A stretch of 64,000 bases of DNA from Streptomyces sulphureus DSM 40104 (GCF_000381025.1 NZ_KB905817.1:248001-312000); one strand, 5' to 3'; positions 39,101 to 46,459 are shown, counted from the stretch's first letter. Notes: generated by a model not told the origin, from the sequence alone. Numbers and translations are program-made.

Positions 39101-39367
39101 CTCGTCGATCCGGCTCAACTCGCCCGTCAACGCCACCTCGTCGCCCTCCGCGAAGACGCTCAGAGGCTGCTCGCTCTCGAGCCTGACCCGCACGAAGACG
39201 GGAAGCACCCGGTCCCCCGCCGGGTCCCTCAACTCCTCGACCGGGACCCCGAAGTGCTCCGAGAGCAGTTGCCAGTGGAGGTCGCCCGCCTCCTTGAACA
39301 GCCAGTTCTCCGAGAGACCGCCCACCGCCAGGTGTGGAAGCGCCAAGCGAACTTCTCTCGGTTCCAC
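33167..39367 (-). CDS. trans-AT polyketide synthase, loading module, module 1 and KS of module 2
   Basis: 2,066 residues from a GTG at 39367, preceded by GAGGGGGCAGC; I prefer it to the upstream in-frame codon at 39436 because it has the ribosome site and starts the conserved part. Residues 1-285 resemble LnmK-type double hot-dog acyltransferase/decarboxylases (motifs GLLYFASYP and YYLGNCGPDD), which in leinamycin convert methylmalonyl-CoA to propionyl-ACP. Next come a loading ACP (GLDS near 322), KS1 387-800 (DTLCSSS), KR1 (TGGTGAIG near 1187, YAAAN active site), ACP1 (GLDS near 1501) and KS2 1594-2010 (DSACSSS, EAHGTGT). The protein ends shortly after KS2; the DH, ACP and KR of that module open the next protein. 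It is the first gene of the PKS operon, 171 bases downstream of the phosphopantetheinyl transferase gene, with a candidate operator at 39462-39502. Confidence 0.9.
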   Translation of the reverse strand: MEPREVRLALPHLAVGGLSENWLFKEAGDLHWQLLSEHFGVPVEELRDPAGDRVLPVFVRVRLESEQPLSVFAEGDEVALTGELSRIDEHTFTSDVQLLSDGRRLTARLMTVLVKRGAEGSLTPVAPPATGGVTGAVDEQLLRFQREFHEVSRSGPESGGEGGLRYELNPYHDLNAAGLLYFASYPHINDHCERLDLRAAGRGPAGDWSSAASTVSRDVYYLGNCGPDDTVVYRLDACDFDGDTAHLASTLLRERDGTPLARIRTTKQFAERPASVEPPAPAPVEGPRPDPAALLPRLRPVMAQVLDVPAEELGDGTDLRLLGLDSFALSAFASRATSVLGTEVDPSRLFLSFTLADLARTVAQEPAATPKPAAPLPERRASGRDEEIAVVGMAGRFPGADSVGELWRVLCEERDVLSEIPADRWDWHAGEQPPARGGFLRDIRRFDHAFFRVSRREAALIDPQQRLFLEVAWEAFEDAGHDVTRLRGTRTGVFAGVCHNDYAAVLRETRAGAEPHRSVATSPSIVAGRVSHAFGFHGPSVAVDTLCSSSLVAVDQAVRALRDGSCEQALVGGVNVICDPGQYEAYARAGVLSDEGRCRTFDAGADGYARGEGVCALVLKPLGRARADGDRILAVVKSVATNHGGDAQSLTAPNPEAQSALVRQAYEQAGVDPATVGYLEAHGTGTVLGDPIEVSGLVDAFRRLRLDRGQPQPEAPYCGLGSVKTNIGHLEAAAGIAGMIKVMLAMRHGELPATAHFSALNHRIDLEGSPFRVQRERAPWRRAVGSDGATAPRLAGVSSFGMGGTNAHVVLEEYRDAAEPDGATAPAGPHVLPLSARTPDALEEAVGGLLEFLAEEDRGPLADIAYTLQVGRAAMEERLAVVASTPEEVVSALRGHLAGERDESGVLGSGRTSAAGERARRWVAGGEPDWEEGAGGGAYRRRRVPLPTYPFRREQHWAAAPAAAREDEAAGGQPEFLVESWTADGGQRGEAAPGNYLVLVNEESEQAGCALFGSERDGRRGIVVRAAELAARPPVLDALLPEGEQLAGLVDLADWWPQERPGDAAPVLRRRVRLLQEVLARHRMPSLTCLHVVRGPLAAEAAGLYRMLSGEFRTVRSRTVDVDFGPDEPEALAPLVADELARDDRQTRVRHRAGRREYAALRALGPSERAAAAARPSPLDEAAAGTVVITGGTGAIGLRLAAELHRRGAPHLLLIGRSRLPARAKWAEQAANPRTEPKLAARLRALLELTERGASVEVRTHALSDAASLARLLEAARQRHGALSAVFHCAGAMDDARSLLAKTPEGIQRILDPKVRGVRTLWEALSGQPPGLLVLFSSVSAAVPRLAAAYGDYAAANAFLDDFALAHADGAGTGWTTRSLQWPVWEGTGLGEGRGEAAVNLGFAGLDGAEALELLDGALAVAGHRVVLPYRGDVAVPPSTLREAPVAVVSPAEQGDASAPAESGASVDGAGTAPPWVTEVLARTLRVPAEELADTASLADLGLDSLLLAELVKELEGVLGEPVDPVLVQENPTPAGLAAALAERSPAAVRQLSSGGDPGPRAATSPGASAESTAPTPLTAGAPCAAAPTGPVPVAVIGMACRFPGAAGTDAYWRNLVEGRSRIAEVPPDRWDVGAFYSPDGGPGRSVSKWGGFIEDAALFDPGYFGFDERTARHLDPLARKALEVSAECLRDAGYREDGLKGRGVGVYLGTRAANYREHLRPLPREAIVGLGQNFIAAHLSHFFDLSGPNLVVDSACSSSLVTVHLACQSLAAGESELALAGGVDLLLDEDPYLLLSEGKALSPTGRCHTFDEAADGFVPGEGAGMLLLKRLDEAERDGDRVLAVIEAGAVNNDGHTMGYTTPSARAQTELIHAALERGGIDPRTIGHVEAHGTGTMVGDPIELQALTTAFRRRTADTEFCGVGSVKTNIGHLLSAAGVAGVIKTVLALRHQQLPPTLNCARPNPRFAFSDSPFYPVTERRDAVLERAAVSSFGFGGTNAHLILRRAPDTAPVADHRQPLPPPVYRRQPFWPQRKSRPAGPDPARRGAARGRHRSARLELTFPPTG

Positions 39368-39461
39368 GCTGCCCCCTCGTACACCCCATGCCCCCGATCG
39401 GAACAGCGCGCCCCGGCCCGCTCTCCGCGTCGACATTCGATCAGAGGCATACAGCTCTCCA

Positions 39462-39502
39462 ACACCCCTAGCCTTCGCGGCCGACTAGGGGACGTATAGG
39501 GG
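39462..39502. promoter_or_regulatory. candidate LAL-activator operator upstream of the PKS operon
   Basis: The sequence holds ACACCCCTA (39462-39470), a 16-base spacer, AGGGG (39487-39491; with flanks CCCCTAG...CTAGGGG) and a further TAGGGG at 39497-39502. On the minus strand the last two half-sites form a CCCCTA direct repeat 11 bases apart, one helical turn. It lies about 95 to 135 bases before the first PKS start codon, where an activator overlapping the -35 region would sit; TATGCC on the minus strand (39447-39452) could be the -10. The same motif recurs at 44565-44593. Its role as a regulator site is inference. Confidence 0.5.
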
Positions 39503-39538
39503 CCAACACCCGCCTCATCCAGGGCTGTTGGCGCAGCC

Positions 39539-40312
39539 TCACCCCAGGACGGAGCCGTCCAGCAGCCACGCGCCGACGCACGCCGGACGGAACGGCACGG
39601 CCAGCGCCCCCACGACACCGGGCACCGGTTCCAGGTGCACGACGTGCCACTCCGGCTCGGCCGGGAACTCCGCGCTCCGAGGGAGCGCCACGCCGGGGTC
39701 GTCGCCCTCCAACTCCACCTCGAACGCGCTCAGCGGGATGGACAGCCCGCGACCGATCGCCTTCACCACCGCCTCCTTCCGCGTCCACCCACGGAAGAAG
39801 GCGTCCGCCCGGCGGGCCGGCGGCAGTGCCTCCAGCACCCGCCGTTCGGCAGGGTGGAAGTAGCCTGCGACCCCTACCGCGTCGGCACCCTCCCGTACGG
39901 TCTCGACGTCGACCCCTAGCGGCCGGCGCCCCAGCCCCACCAGGGCGAGCTCCCCGCAGTGCGACAGGTTGAACTCCAGCCCCGCGGACTCGGCGCGGCC
40001 TGCCAACCGCGGCTTGCCGTGACCGCCCGTACGGAAGGCGAGCTCGCGCTCCGGCGTCCCCGAGTACCGGGCGAGCACCCGGCGCAGAAAGACATGGCTG
40101 ATCACGTACTGCCTTCTGTGCCGGTCGAAGACGAACGCGTCGGCCCGCTCCTGCTCGACCGGCGAGAGCGCTTCGTACAGAGCACCCGGATCGTCGGCCC
40201 AGGATTCCAGGGAGATCGCCCACAGGTGCACAGAGAAGGGGTCGACAAAACTTTCCCCGACATTTGTGGTTCTCACCCAGGACAGCGGTCCGCACCGATA
40301 ATTCATCGACAT
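39539..40312 (-). CDS. Sfp-type 4'-phosphopantetheinyl transferase
   Basis: 257 residues from ATG at 40312, with GGGAGAGG six bases upstream; longer in-frame starts lack a ribosome site. The enzyme transfers phosphopantetheine from CoA to the serine of carrier domains. Both family signatures are present: LGVDVE near residue 140 (magnesium-binding acidic residues) and WTRKEAVVK near residue 185. Length fits the Sfp/EntD group. It is on the same strand as the PKS genes and directly upstream of them, so it most likely activates the roughly ten carrier domains of this assembly line, as KirP does in kirromycin biosynthesis (family knowledge). Transcription may continue into the PKS operon, but the 171-base gap holds a candidate promoter. 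Confidence 0.93.
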   Translation of the reverse strand: MSMNYRCGPLSWVRTTNVGESFVDPFSVHLWAISLESWADDPGALYEALSPVEQERADAFVFDRHRRQYVISHVFLRRVLARYSGTPERELAFRTGGHGKPRLAGRAESAGLEFNLSHCGELALVGLGRRPLGVDVETVREGADAVGVAGYFHPAERRVLEALPPARRADAFFRGWTRKEAVVKAIGRGLSIPLSAFEVELEGDDPGVALPRSAEFPAEPEWHVVHLEPVPGVVGALAVPFRPACVGAWLLDGSVLG

Positions 40313-40973
40313 ATACAGCCTCTCCCCCACCATGCACCGACCGCCCCGATCGACACAGAAAGCGCCGCACCGCGCACCACCGTCGGCATTACTGCTCGTC
40401 CGCAACGGTCTGCCCGCAGGACGTCACCACGGCACCCTCCACGGACTCGGTGCGTCACCGCGTGCCCCGTCGTCGAAAGAATCCGCCGCCCGGCACCGAC
40501 ATGTTGACCGGCGGAAAATCTACGCACCGTTCCGCTTTTCTTCGTGCATCCGAAAGAACAACAGCCAGTAAAAACCGCCGCGCCCACGCGGAGAGGCCGG
40601 AGGACGGCCACCGGGGGTGCGCCCCGCGGCGCACGGAGTCGGCGGCAGCGGCCCGGCCTGCGGATGCGCCCCACGCCCACGCGGCGTACCCCGGCGTGCG
40701 CCCCATGGCGCGGACCTGCCACGTCGGCCGCAGCCCGCCGCCCGTCCGACGTGCTCGCAGGCTGGGCACGGGACACCGGGACGCCGAAACAACCGCCCCC
40801 GTGAGAAGTTTCTCCCCATAGTCCCGATACGTTCCATCCCCCCGGAATATACCTATGGCTGTGCGGGACTTGACGTTGCTACGCTACCAAGCGGGAGGAC
40901 TACGGACTGCTTGGCCACGCAAGCCGAGGACACGGCCGGACACCCTCCTCAGAGCGAAAAGGGGGATTCGCCA
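40313..40973. other. non-coding divergent region between PPTase and LAL regulator
   Basis: These 661 bases separate two divergently transcribed genes and must hold both promoters. I see no convincing gene: the frames open on both strands have no ribosome sites and no family resemblance. A TTGACG hexamer at 40870-40875 could be a -35 element for the regulator, but no TAnnnT hexamer lies 16 to 18 bases after it. I find no copy of the ACACCCCTA-N-AGGGG motif here. Confidence 0.6.
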
Positions 40974-43733
40974 GTGCTCGTCGACCGCGATCTCGAAGTA
41001 TCCCAGCTTATGGAGATGCTGACGGACAGCACCAGAGGAAAAGGCACACTCGCTGTTGTGCGCGGCGGAACGGCCACTGGAAAGACCGAATTACTCCACA
41101 CTCTCTGCGAGCACGCGACGGGGAAAGGGTTCCGGGTTCTCAACGCCATCGCAAGCACGATGGAGCACTCATTCCCCTTCGCTCTCATCGAGCAGCTTTT
41201 CCCGGGGACGGCGAAAACCGCCGAGGAGGACCGCACGTCCGTAGGAGAAGCGGCGAAGGCCGACCTCTCCCCCGACGTGGGCAGTGACGTGCGGGTACCG
41301 CCGCAGTCGCTCCGGTTCGTGCACAGCGCGGCCCAGGCCCTCACCGAGGAGGGGCCGCTGCTCCTCGCAGTCGACGACGTCCAGCACGGGGACGCCGCTT
41401 CCCTCCAGTGCCTGCTCTACCTGGTACGCCGCCTGCGGACCATGCCGATAGCGCTGGTGGCCACCGAGACCCCGCACAGCGCCAGAAACCAGGCCCTGCT
41501 GGGCGAGTTGCAGTACCACCCGCACGGCAGGCGGCTGCGGTTGGCGCCCCTCACCCGCTCCGGTGCCGGCCGCCTCCTCTCCGAGGCGCTCGGCGCCGAG
41601 GCCGCCGAGCGCCTCCGCGACCCGTTCCTCGACGTCAGCGGCGGCAACCCGCTGCTGCTGCACGCCCTCATCCGGGACAGCACCAGCCAGGCGGGCACCG
41701 AGCCGGAGAGCTGCGAGCTCGTCGTCTCTGACGCTTTCGAGCAGGCGGCACTCGCCTGCGTACACCGGAGCGGTCCGGAGTACGTCCGCGTCGCGCGCGG
41801 CCTCGCCGTGCTGGACGGGCACGGCGGTACCGCCCTTCTCGCCGACCTCCTGCACATCGATCCGCAGACAGCCGAGCGGACAGTCGACGGCCTGGAGGAA
41901 GCGGGCCTGCTCGACGGCGCCCGCTTTCGGCACCCCGCGCTGCGCAGCGCCGTACTCAGCAGCATCCCGGCCCTCGACCACGCGGCGCTGCAACAACGGG
42001 CGACACGACTGCTCCACGAAGAGGGCGCACCCTGCGCGATCGTCGCGGCGCAGCTCCTGGAGTGCGGCCCCCTCGGAGAGGAATGGGAGGCCCCGCTGCT
42101 GCGGTCGGCCGCCGAGCAGCACCTCGCCGACGGCGAGATCGCTCCGGCGGTGCGCTGCCTCCAACTCGCCGGGCGCTCGACCACCGACGAGGCCCAGGCG
42201 CTCGCCTGCAAGTTCGAAGTGGCCCGCCTCAACTGGCAGTTCGACCCCAAGTCCGTGACGCGCCAGATGCAGGAACTCACCGAGCCCGCACAGCGCGGCC
42301 TGCTGCGACCGACTACGGCACTCGACCTGATCCGGAGCCTGCTCTGGCACGGGATGGAGGACGAAGCCGTCAAGATCACCGGCGGCGGGGTCCCGGAGTC
42401 GGGGGACGATCCGCGGTTCGCCGATCGGCTGCATGCCACCTGGCTGAGCCTGGCGTCGACGTACCCCGGCGCGCTGAGCAGGATGGGCGGACCGCTCAGC
42501 CCCCGGATGCCGGACGAACCGTGCCAGGTACCGGAGACGGAATCCTCCCACCTGATCGCGGAACGCGCCCTCCACTCCGCGCTCACCAGCGGGGACGCCG
42601 AGGACGTCGCCGCCGCAGCCGAACAGGGGCTTCCCTATGTGCACCCGGGCCGGAGCGGCTTGGAGCCGGCCCTTGCCGCCCTGCACGCACTCGTCTACGT
42701 CGATCGGCTCGACCTCGCCGACTCCTGGTGCGACCAGTTGCTCAACCAGTCGCCCCAGCACCGGCCGCCTGCGCACGAGGCCGTGCTGCTGGCGACCAAG
42801 GCCCTCGTCCTGCTCCGCACCGGCAACCTGCCGTCGGCCAGGGACAACGCGTACGCAGCGCTGTCCCGTTTCCCTGCGGAGGGCTGGGGCACGGGGCTCG
42901 CGCTGCCGCTTGCCGTCCTGGTCGAAGCCCATGCCTGCATCGGTGAACACGAGGCGGCGGCGGAGCTGTTGAGCCGTCCGCTTCCCGACAACACCCCGCA
43001 GACCAGGTTCGGGATGCAGTACCAGTACGCGCGCGGCTACCACCACCTCGTGCGGCAGCAGTACCAGGCAGCGCTGGCGTGCTTCGTCTCGTGCGGTGAG
43101 CAACTCCAGACGTGGTGCCTGGACTCGCCGGGGTTCCTCCCATGGCGCAGCGGCGCAGCCGAAGCCTGGCTGGGTCTGCACGAACCCGCACCCGCGGTGC
43201 GCCTCCTCAACGAACAGATCGAACTCTCCGAACCGCGCCACCCCAGGGCCGCCGGAGCCGCCCTCCGCTGCCTCGCCGCCACCCGCCCTCCGAGCCACCG
43301 AACCGCCCTTCTGGAGCGGGCGTTGGAGAGGTCCCAGGCCGGCGGCGACAGCTACAACACGGTGCGCATCCTCGTCGACCTCGGCCGGTCCCAGCAGGAG
43401 CTCGGCATGGGCACCGCGGCGCGGCAGGTGGTCCGCAGGGCGTGGCGGCTGGCGCAGGAGTGCGGCGCGCAGGAGCTGGCGCGAGCGCTGCGACCGGCCT
43501 TTCCTTACGGCGGGAGGGAGAAGCGCATCCACGAGTCGCTCACCGAAGCGGAGCGACGCGTCGCCTCGCTCGCCGCGCGGGGGCACACGAACCGGGAGGT
43601 GGCGGCGAAGCTCTTCGTCACGGTGAGCACCGTCGAGCAGCATCTCACGAAGGTGTACCGGAAGTTCCGGATCAAGCACCGCAACCAGCTTCCGGCGAGC
43701 CTGACCTTCGACGGGGCGATGGAGAAGGTGTGA
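40974..43733 (+). CDS. LAL-family (large ATP-binding LuxR) transcriptional activator
   Basis: 919 residues from GTG at 40974, preceded by AGGGGGA; the frame is open much further upstream but that part is unconserved and lacks a ribosome site. The N-terminal P-loop GGTATGKT (residues 31-38) and Walker B LLLAVDDVQ (around 130) make the ATPase part. A long helical region follows, and residues 850-905 form a LuxR helix-turn-helix (LTEAERRVASLAARGHTN, then VSTVEQHLTKVYRKF). LAL proteins are typical pathway-specific activators of polyketide clusters. Codon 40 is TTA (41091-41093), so translation should depend on the bldA leucyl-tRNA and be delayed to the production phase. It is transcribed away from the PPTase and converges with the thioesterase, 12 bases apart. 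It is the obvious candidate to bind the shared motif at 39462 and 44565. Confidence 0.93.
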   Translation: MLVDRDLEVSQLMEMLTDSTRGKGTLAVVRGGTATGKTELLHTLCEHATGKGFRVLNAIASTMEHSFPFALIEQLFPGTAKTAEEDRTSVGEAAKADLSPDVGSDVRVPPQSLRFVHSAAQALTEEGPLLLAVDDVQHGDAASLQCLLYLVRRLRTMPIALVATETPHSARNQALLGELQYHPHGRRLRLAPLTRSGAGRLLSEALGAEAAERLRDPFLDVSGGNPLLLHALIRDSTSQAGTEPESCELVVSDAFEQAALACVHRSGPEYVRVARGLAVLDGHGGTALLADLLHIDPQTAERTVDGLEEAGLLDGARFRHPALRSAVLSSIPALDHAALQQRATRLLHEEGAPCAIVAAQLLECGPLGEEWEAPLLRSAAEQHLADGEIAPAVRCLQLAGRSTTDEAQALACKFEVARLNWQFDPKSVTRQMQELTEPAQRGLLRPTTALDLIRSLLWHGMEDEAVKITGGGVPESGDDPRFADRLHATWLSLASTYPGALSRMGGPLSPRMPDEPCQVPETESSHLIAERALHSALTSGDAEDVAAAAEQGLPYVHPGRSGLEPALAALHALVYVDRLDLADSWCDQLLNQSPQHRPPAHEAVLLATKALVLLRTGNLPSARDNAYAALSRFPAEGWGTGLALPLAVLVEAHACIGEHEAAAELLSRPLPDNTPQTRFGMQYQYARGYHHLVRQQYQAALACFVSCGEQLQTWCLDSPGFLPWRSGAAEAWLGLHEPAPAVRLLNEQIELSEPRHPRAAGAALRCLAATRPPSHRTALLERALERSQAGGDSYNTVRILVDLGRSQQELGMGTAARQVVRRAWRLAQECGAQELARALRPAFPYGGREKRIHESLTEAERRVASLAARGHTNREVAAKLFVTVSTVEQHLTKVYRKFRIKHRNQLPASLTFDGAMEKV

Positions 43734-43745
43734 GCCGCGCGCTGC

Positions 43746-44495
43746 TCAGCCTCCACAGGCTGCCGAGACGGCTTTCACCACCGCGGGGAGGTTCGATTCG
43801 ATGAAGAAGTGACCGCCGGGGTAGACGTGCATGTCGAACGCGCCGGTCGTGTGCCGCCTCCACGCCCCCGCATCGTCGACGGGCGTCTCCGGGTCGGCGT
43901 CGCCCACGAGTGCCGTGATCGGACAGGCCACCCGCGCGTCGGGCGAGCCTTGGTAGGAGCCCGCCACCATGTAGTCGGCGCGGAGAGCCGGCAGGAAGAA
44001 CCGCAGCAGCTCCGGGTCCTCCAACAGCCGGGTATCCGTGCCCTCCAAGCGCCGCATCGACGACTTGATCTCCTCGTCGGAGGCCGGCCCGGGCTCCCCG
44101 GACCCCGGCCTGGGCAGAGACGGCGCACGCCGCGCCGAGACGACGAGCGCACTCGGGGCGGCGGCCCCCGAGTCCTCCAGGATGCGGGCGAGTTCGAAGG
44201 CGACCGCCCCTCCCATGCTGTGCCCGAAGAGCACCACCGGCCGGTCGCGGGCTCCCAACGCACCGGCCACACCGGCGGCCAACTCTTCGACGCTGCGGGC
44301 CGGCGGCTCCCAGCGCCGGTCCTGTCGCCCGGGGTACTGCACGGCCAGCATCTCCACCGACGGAGCGAGTTCCTGCGAGAGGGAAAAGTACGAACCAGCA
44401 GAACCCCCGGCGTGCGGAAGGCACACCAAGCTGACGGCGCTCTCCCGCGCCGTGTGGAAACGCCGTATCCACAACTCGTCGTCCCTCGCGGTCAC
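43746..44495 (-). CDS. type II thioesterase
   Basis: 249 residues from GTG at 44495 with AGGAGGGGG upstream. An alpha/beta hydrolase with the LPHAGG oxyanion segment near residue 26, nucleophile elbow GHSMGG near 95, acid in VGDADPE near 195 and histidine in GGHFF near 228. This is the external editing thioesterase of PKS and NRPS clusters: it hydrolyses wrong or stalled acyl groups from carrier domains. Length and motifs are normal. The gene stands alone on the minus strand, convergent with the LAL gene, and its upstream region has the motif shared with the PKS promoter. It is not a product-releasing domain; elfamycin lines release by Dieckmann-type cyclisation in the pyridone (family knowledge). 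Confidence 0.95.
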   Translation of the reverse strand: MTARDDELWIRRFHTARESAVSLVCLPHAGGSAGSYFSLSQELAPSVEMLAVQYPGRQDRRWEPPARSVEELAAGVAGALGARDRPVVLFGHSMGGAVAFELARILEDSGAAAPSALVVSARRAPSLPRPGSGEPGPASDEEIKSSMRRLEGTDTRLLEDPELLRFFLPALRADYMVAGSYQGSPDARVACPITALVGDADPETPVDDAGAWRRHTTGAFDMHVYPGGHFFIESNLPAVVKAVSAACGG

Positions 44496-44564
44496 GGGAG
44501 AGCCCCCTCCTGTCGCGTGATCCCTGACGGCCGCCCACAGCTTCCCCCAATGGCCCCGCCGCCG

Positions 44565-44593
44565 ACACCCCTAACCGTCTCCGGCCGCAGGGG
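44565..44593. promoter_or_regulatory. candidate LAL-activator operator upstream of the thioesterase
   Basis: ACACCCCTA (44565-44573), a 15-base spacer ending in CGGCCGC, then AGGGG (44589-44593), forming the inverted repeat CACCCCT...AGGGGTG. It is 70 to 98 bases upstream of the thioesterase GTG and matches the motif before the first PKS gene in both arms and in a GGCCG core. The rest of this 302-base gap (44496-44797) shows no gene and no clear terminator for the exporter that ends at 44798. Confidence 0.5.
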
Positions 44594-44797
44594 TGGCCGC
44601 CCAGCGCCGTGTCCGACGCCCACCCCCAACCCCCACACTCGCGTCCCGCGGCCGGTGCCCACGGCATCGCCAGAACTCCGGTCCCCCTGCGTCACGCACC
44701 GCTCGCGCCCGGTCCGACGCAACGGGCCAACGGCGGGCCGAACGATCAGGCCCGCCTGCCCGCTCGAGACTCGAGCCCGCCCGGGGACGGGCCCCGT

Positions 44798-46459
44798 TCA
44801 CGAGTGAACGCGAGGCCCCGCCACCTCCACCTCCGAAACGTCACCGGTCGCACCGGCGCCGGCACCCGTGCCGGCACCCGACTCCGCACCTTCGCCCATG
44901 CCGGGCCCCGCATCCGAGCCGGAATCTGTACCCACGCCCGCCTCCCGCGACAGCCGCACCAGCACCAGCACGAGGACCCCGCCCAGTGCAGCCGCAAGGG
45001 CCGACAGCAGAAACACCCGGTCGAGCCCCGCGGCGAACGCCTGGTGCACCAACTGGCGGGCGGCATCCCGGTGTTGCTCGGGCGCCGCCTCAATCAGGCG
45101 CTGCGCCTGCCCGGCGGCCAGGGCCGAGGCGCCCTGGCCGGCATCCGGGACCGCGCCGGACCCGGCGAGCGCGGCGGCGGCGCGGCTGGTGAAGGCGGCG
45201 CCGAGGGCCGCGATGGCCAAGGTCATCCCGAGCTGGCGGAACGTGTTGACTGCGCCGCCCGCCATACCGGCACGCCGCGGGGACACCGTCGAGGTCGCGG
45301 CCGAAACGAGCACCGGCGTCGCCAGGCCGACCCCGATCCCGGCGACCACAAGGCCGGCGGCGAGCGAGGCCCGCCCCGCGTCGGCCGTCATCCCCGCGCG
45401 CAGCAGCAGCATGCCCGCCGCGACGAACAACAGCCCGACGCCGATGGGCAGGCGCGGCGCAAGCCGCTGGATACGGCGGCCCGCGACCGCGGCCACCACG
45501 AACGAGGCCCCGGCCATCGGCGTCAGAGCGAGGCCCGCAGCCACGGGGCCGAGGCCCAGGACGGACTGGAGCCACAGGGAAACCAGCACGAGGCAGCCGA
45601 AAGCCCCGCCCTGCAGGAGCAGCGCACCGCTCATCAGCGCGGCGAACGACGGACGGCGCAGCACCGCCAGGTCCAGCATCGGGGTGCCCCCGCGCCGCGC
45701 GGTGCGGTGCTCGACCATGACGAACGCGACCAGCGCGACGACGGTCACAGTGAAGGCAGCCAGCGTCTCGGCCGAGGCCCAGCCCGCCTCGCCGCCCCGT
45801 ATGAGGCCGTAGGTGAGGCTTCCGGCGACGACGGTGAAGGCCACGGCGCCGGGTACGTCGATACGGCCCCGGCCCTCCTGTCGCCCGGACGACTCGGCAA
45901 GGGCGGCCCGGTCCCGGCCAATCACACGCTGCGTCATCGCGATGGCGATGGCGGCGACCGGCAGGTTGACCCAGAAGATCATCGGCCAGCTCATGTGTTC
46001 CGTTAGCAGGCCGCCGAGAAGCGGTCCGGCCGCCGCGGCGGCGCCGTTGACCGCGCCCCATACGCCGAAGGCGGTGCCACGGTCGCGCCCCGCGTATGAG
46101 GCGAGGAGCAGCGCGGGAGCCGTGGCGAACATGGCGGCTCCGCCGACGCCTTGTGCCACCCGGGCGGCTACCAGCACCTCGACGGTTGGCGCGAGGCCGC
46201 ACAGGAGGGAAGCGAGACCGAACAGACCTAGCCCGTAGACGTACAGCCGCCGGTGACCGAAACGGTCCGCCAGGGCACCGGAGGCGAGGAGCAGAGCTGC
46301 GAGGGCCAGGGCGTACGCGTCGACCACCCACTGGAGCGAGGTGAAGGACGCATCGAGATCGTCGGCCATGCTGGGCAGTGCCACGTTCACGATGGTCACG
46401 TCCACCAGCAGCATGAAGGCGCCCAGGCAGACCGCCGTCAGGGGCCACCACTTGCGCAT
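44798..46459 (-). CDS. MFS drug exporter, DHA2 (14-helix, EmrB/QacA) family
   Basis: 553 residues from ATG at 46459, with GGAGA seven bases upstream; an in-frame start at 46633 would add an unconserved leader. It begins MRKWWPLTAVCLG with the first membrane helix and has the family motif LADRFGHRR after helix 2, further helices throughout, and a polar Gly/Ala/Thr-rich C-terminal tail of about 45 residues. Proton-driven export of hydrophobic drugs is expected at the cytoplasmic membrane. Its place at the end of the cluster, divergent from a regulator gene, suggests it exports the polyketide or is a stand-alone multidrug pump. Substrate unknown. Confidence 0.93.
   Translation of the reverse strand: MRKWWPLTAVCLGAFMLLVDVTIVNVALPSMADDLDASFTSLQWVVDAYALALAALLLASGALADRFGHRRLYVYGLGLFGLASLLCGLAPTVEVLVAARVAQGVGGAAMFATAPALLLASYAGRDRGTAFGVWGAVNGAAAAAGPLLGGLLTEHMSWPMIFWVNLPVAAIAIAMTQRVIGRDRAALAESSGRQEGRGRIDVPGAVAFTVVAGSLTYGLIRGGEAGWASAETLAAFTVTVVALVAFVMVEHRTARRGGTPMLDLAVLRRPSFAALMSGALLLQGGAFGCLVLVSLWLQSVLGLGPVAAGLALTPMAGASFVVAAVAGRRIQRLAPRLPIGVGLLFVAAGMLLLRAGMTADAGRASLAAGLVVAGIGVGLATPVLVSAATSTVSPRRAGMAGGAVNTFRQLGMTLAIAALGAAFTSRAAAALAGSGAVPDAGQGASALAAGQAQRLIEAAPEQHRDAARQLVHQAFAAGLDRVFLLSALAAALGGVLVLVLVRLSREAGVGTDSGSDAGPGMGEGAESGAGTGAGAGATGDVSEVEVAGPRVHS

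Noticed and set aside
1..39367. Search for acyltransferase, enoylreductase or terminal thioesterase domains in the PKS
   Set aside because: No GHSxG-type AT core, no ER motif and no TE domain found in the visible frame; the system is read as trans-AT and incomplete in the window.
40870..40875. TTGACG as a promoter for the LAL gene
   Set aside because: No acceptable -10 hexamer at 16 to 18 bases; not listed as a promoter.
40617..40973. Extended N terminus of the LAL regulator
   Set aside because: The extra 119 residues are low-complexity and unlike any LAL protein; GTG 40974 has a ribosome site and starts the conserved part.
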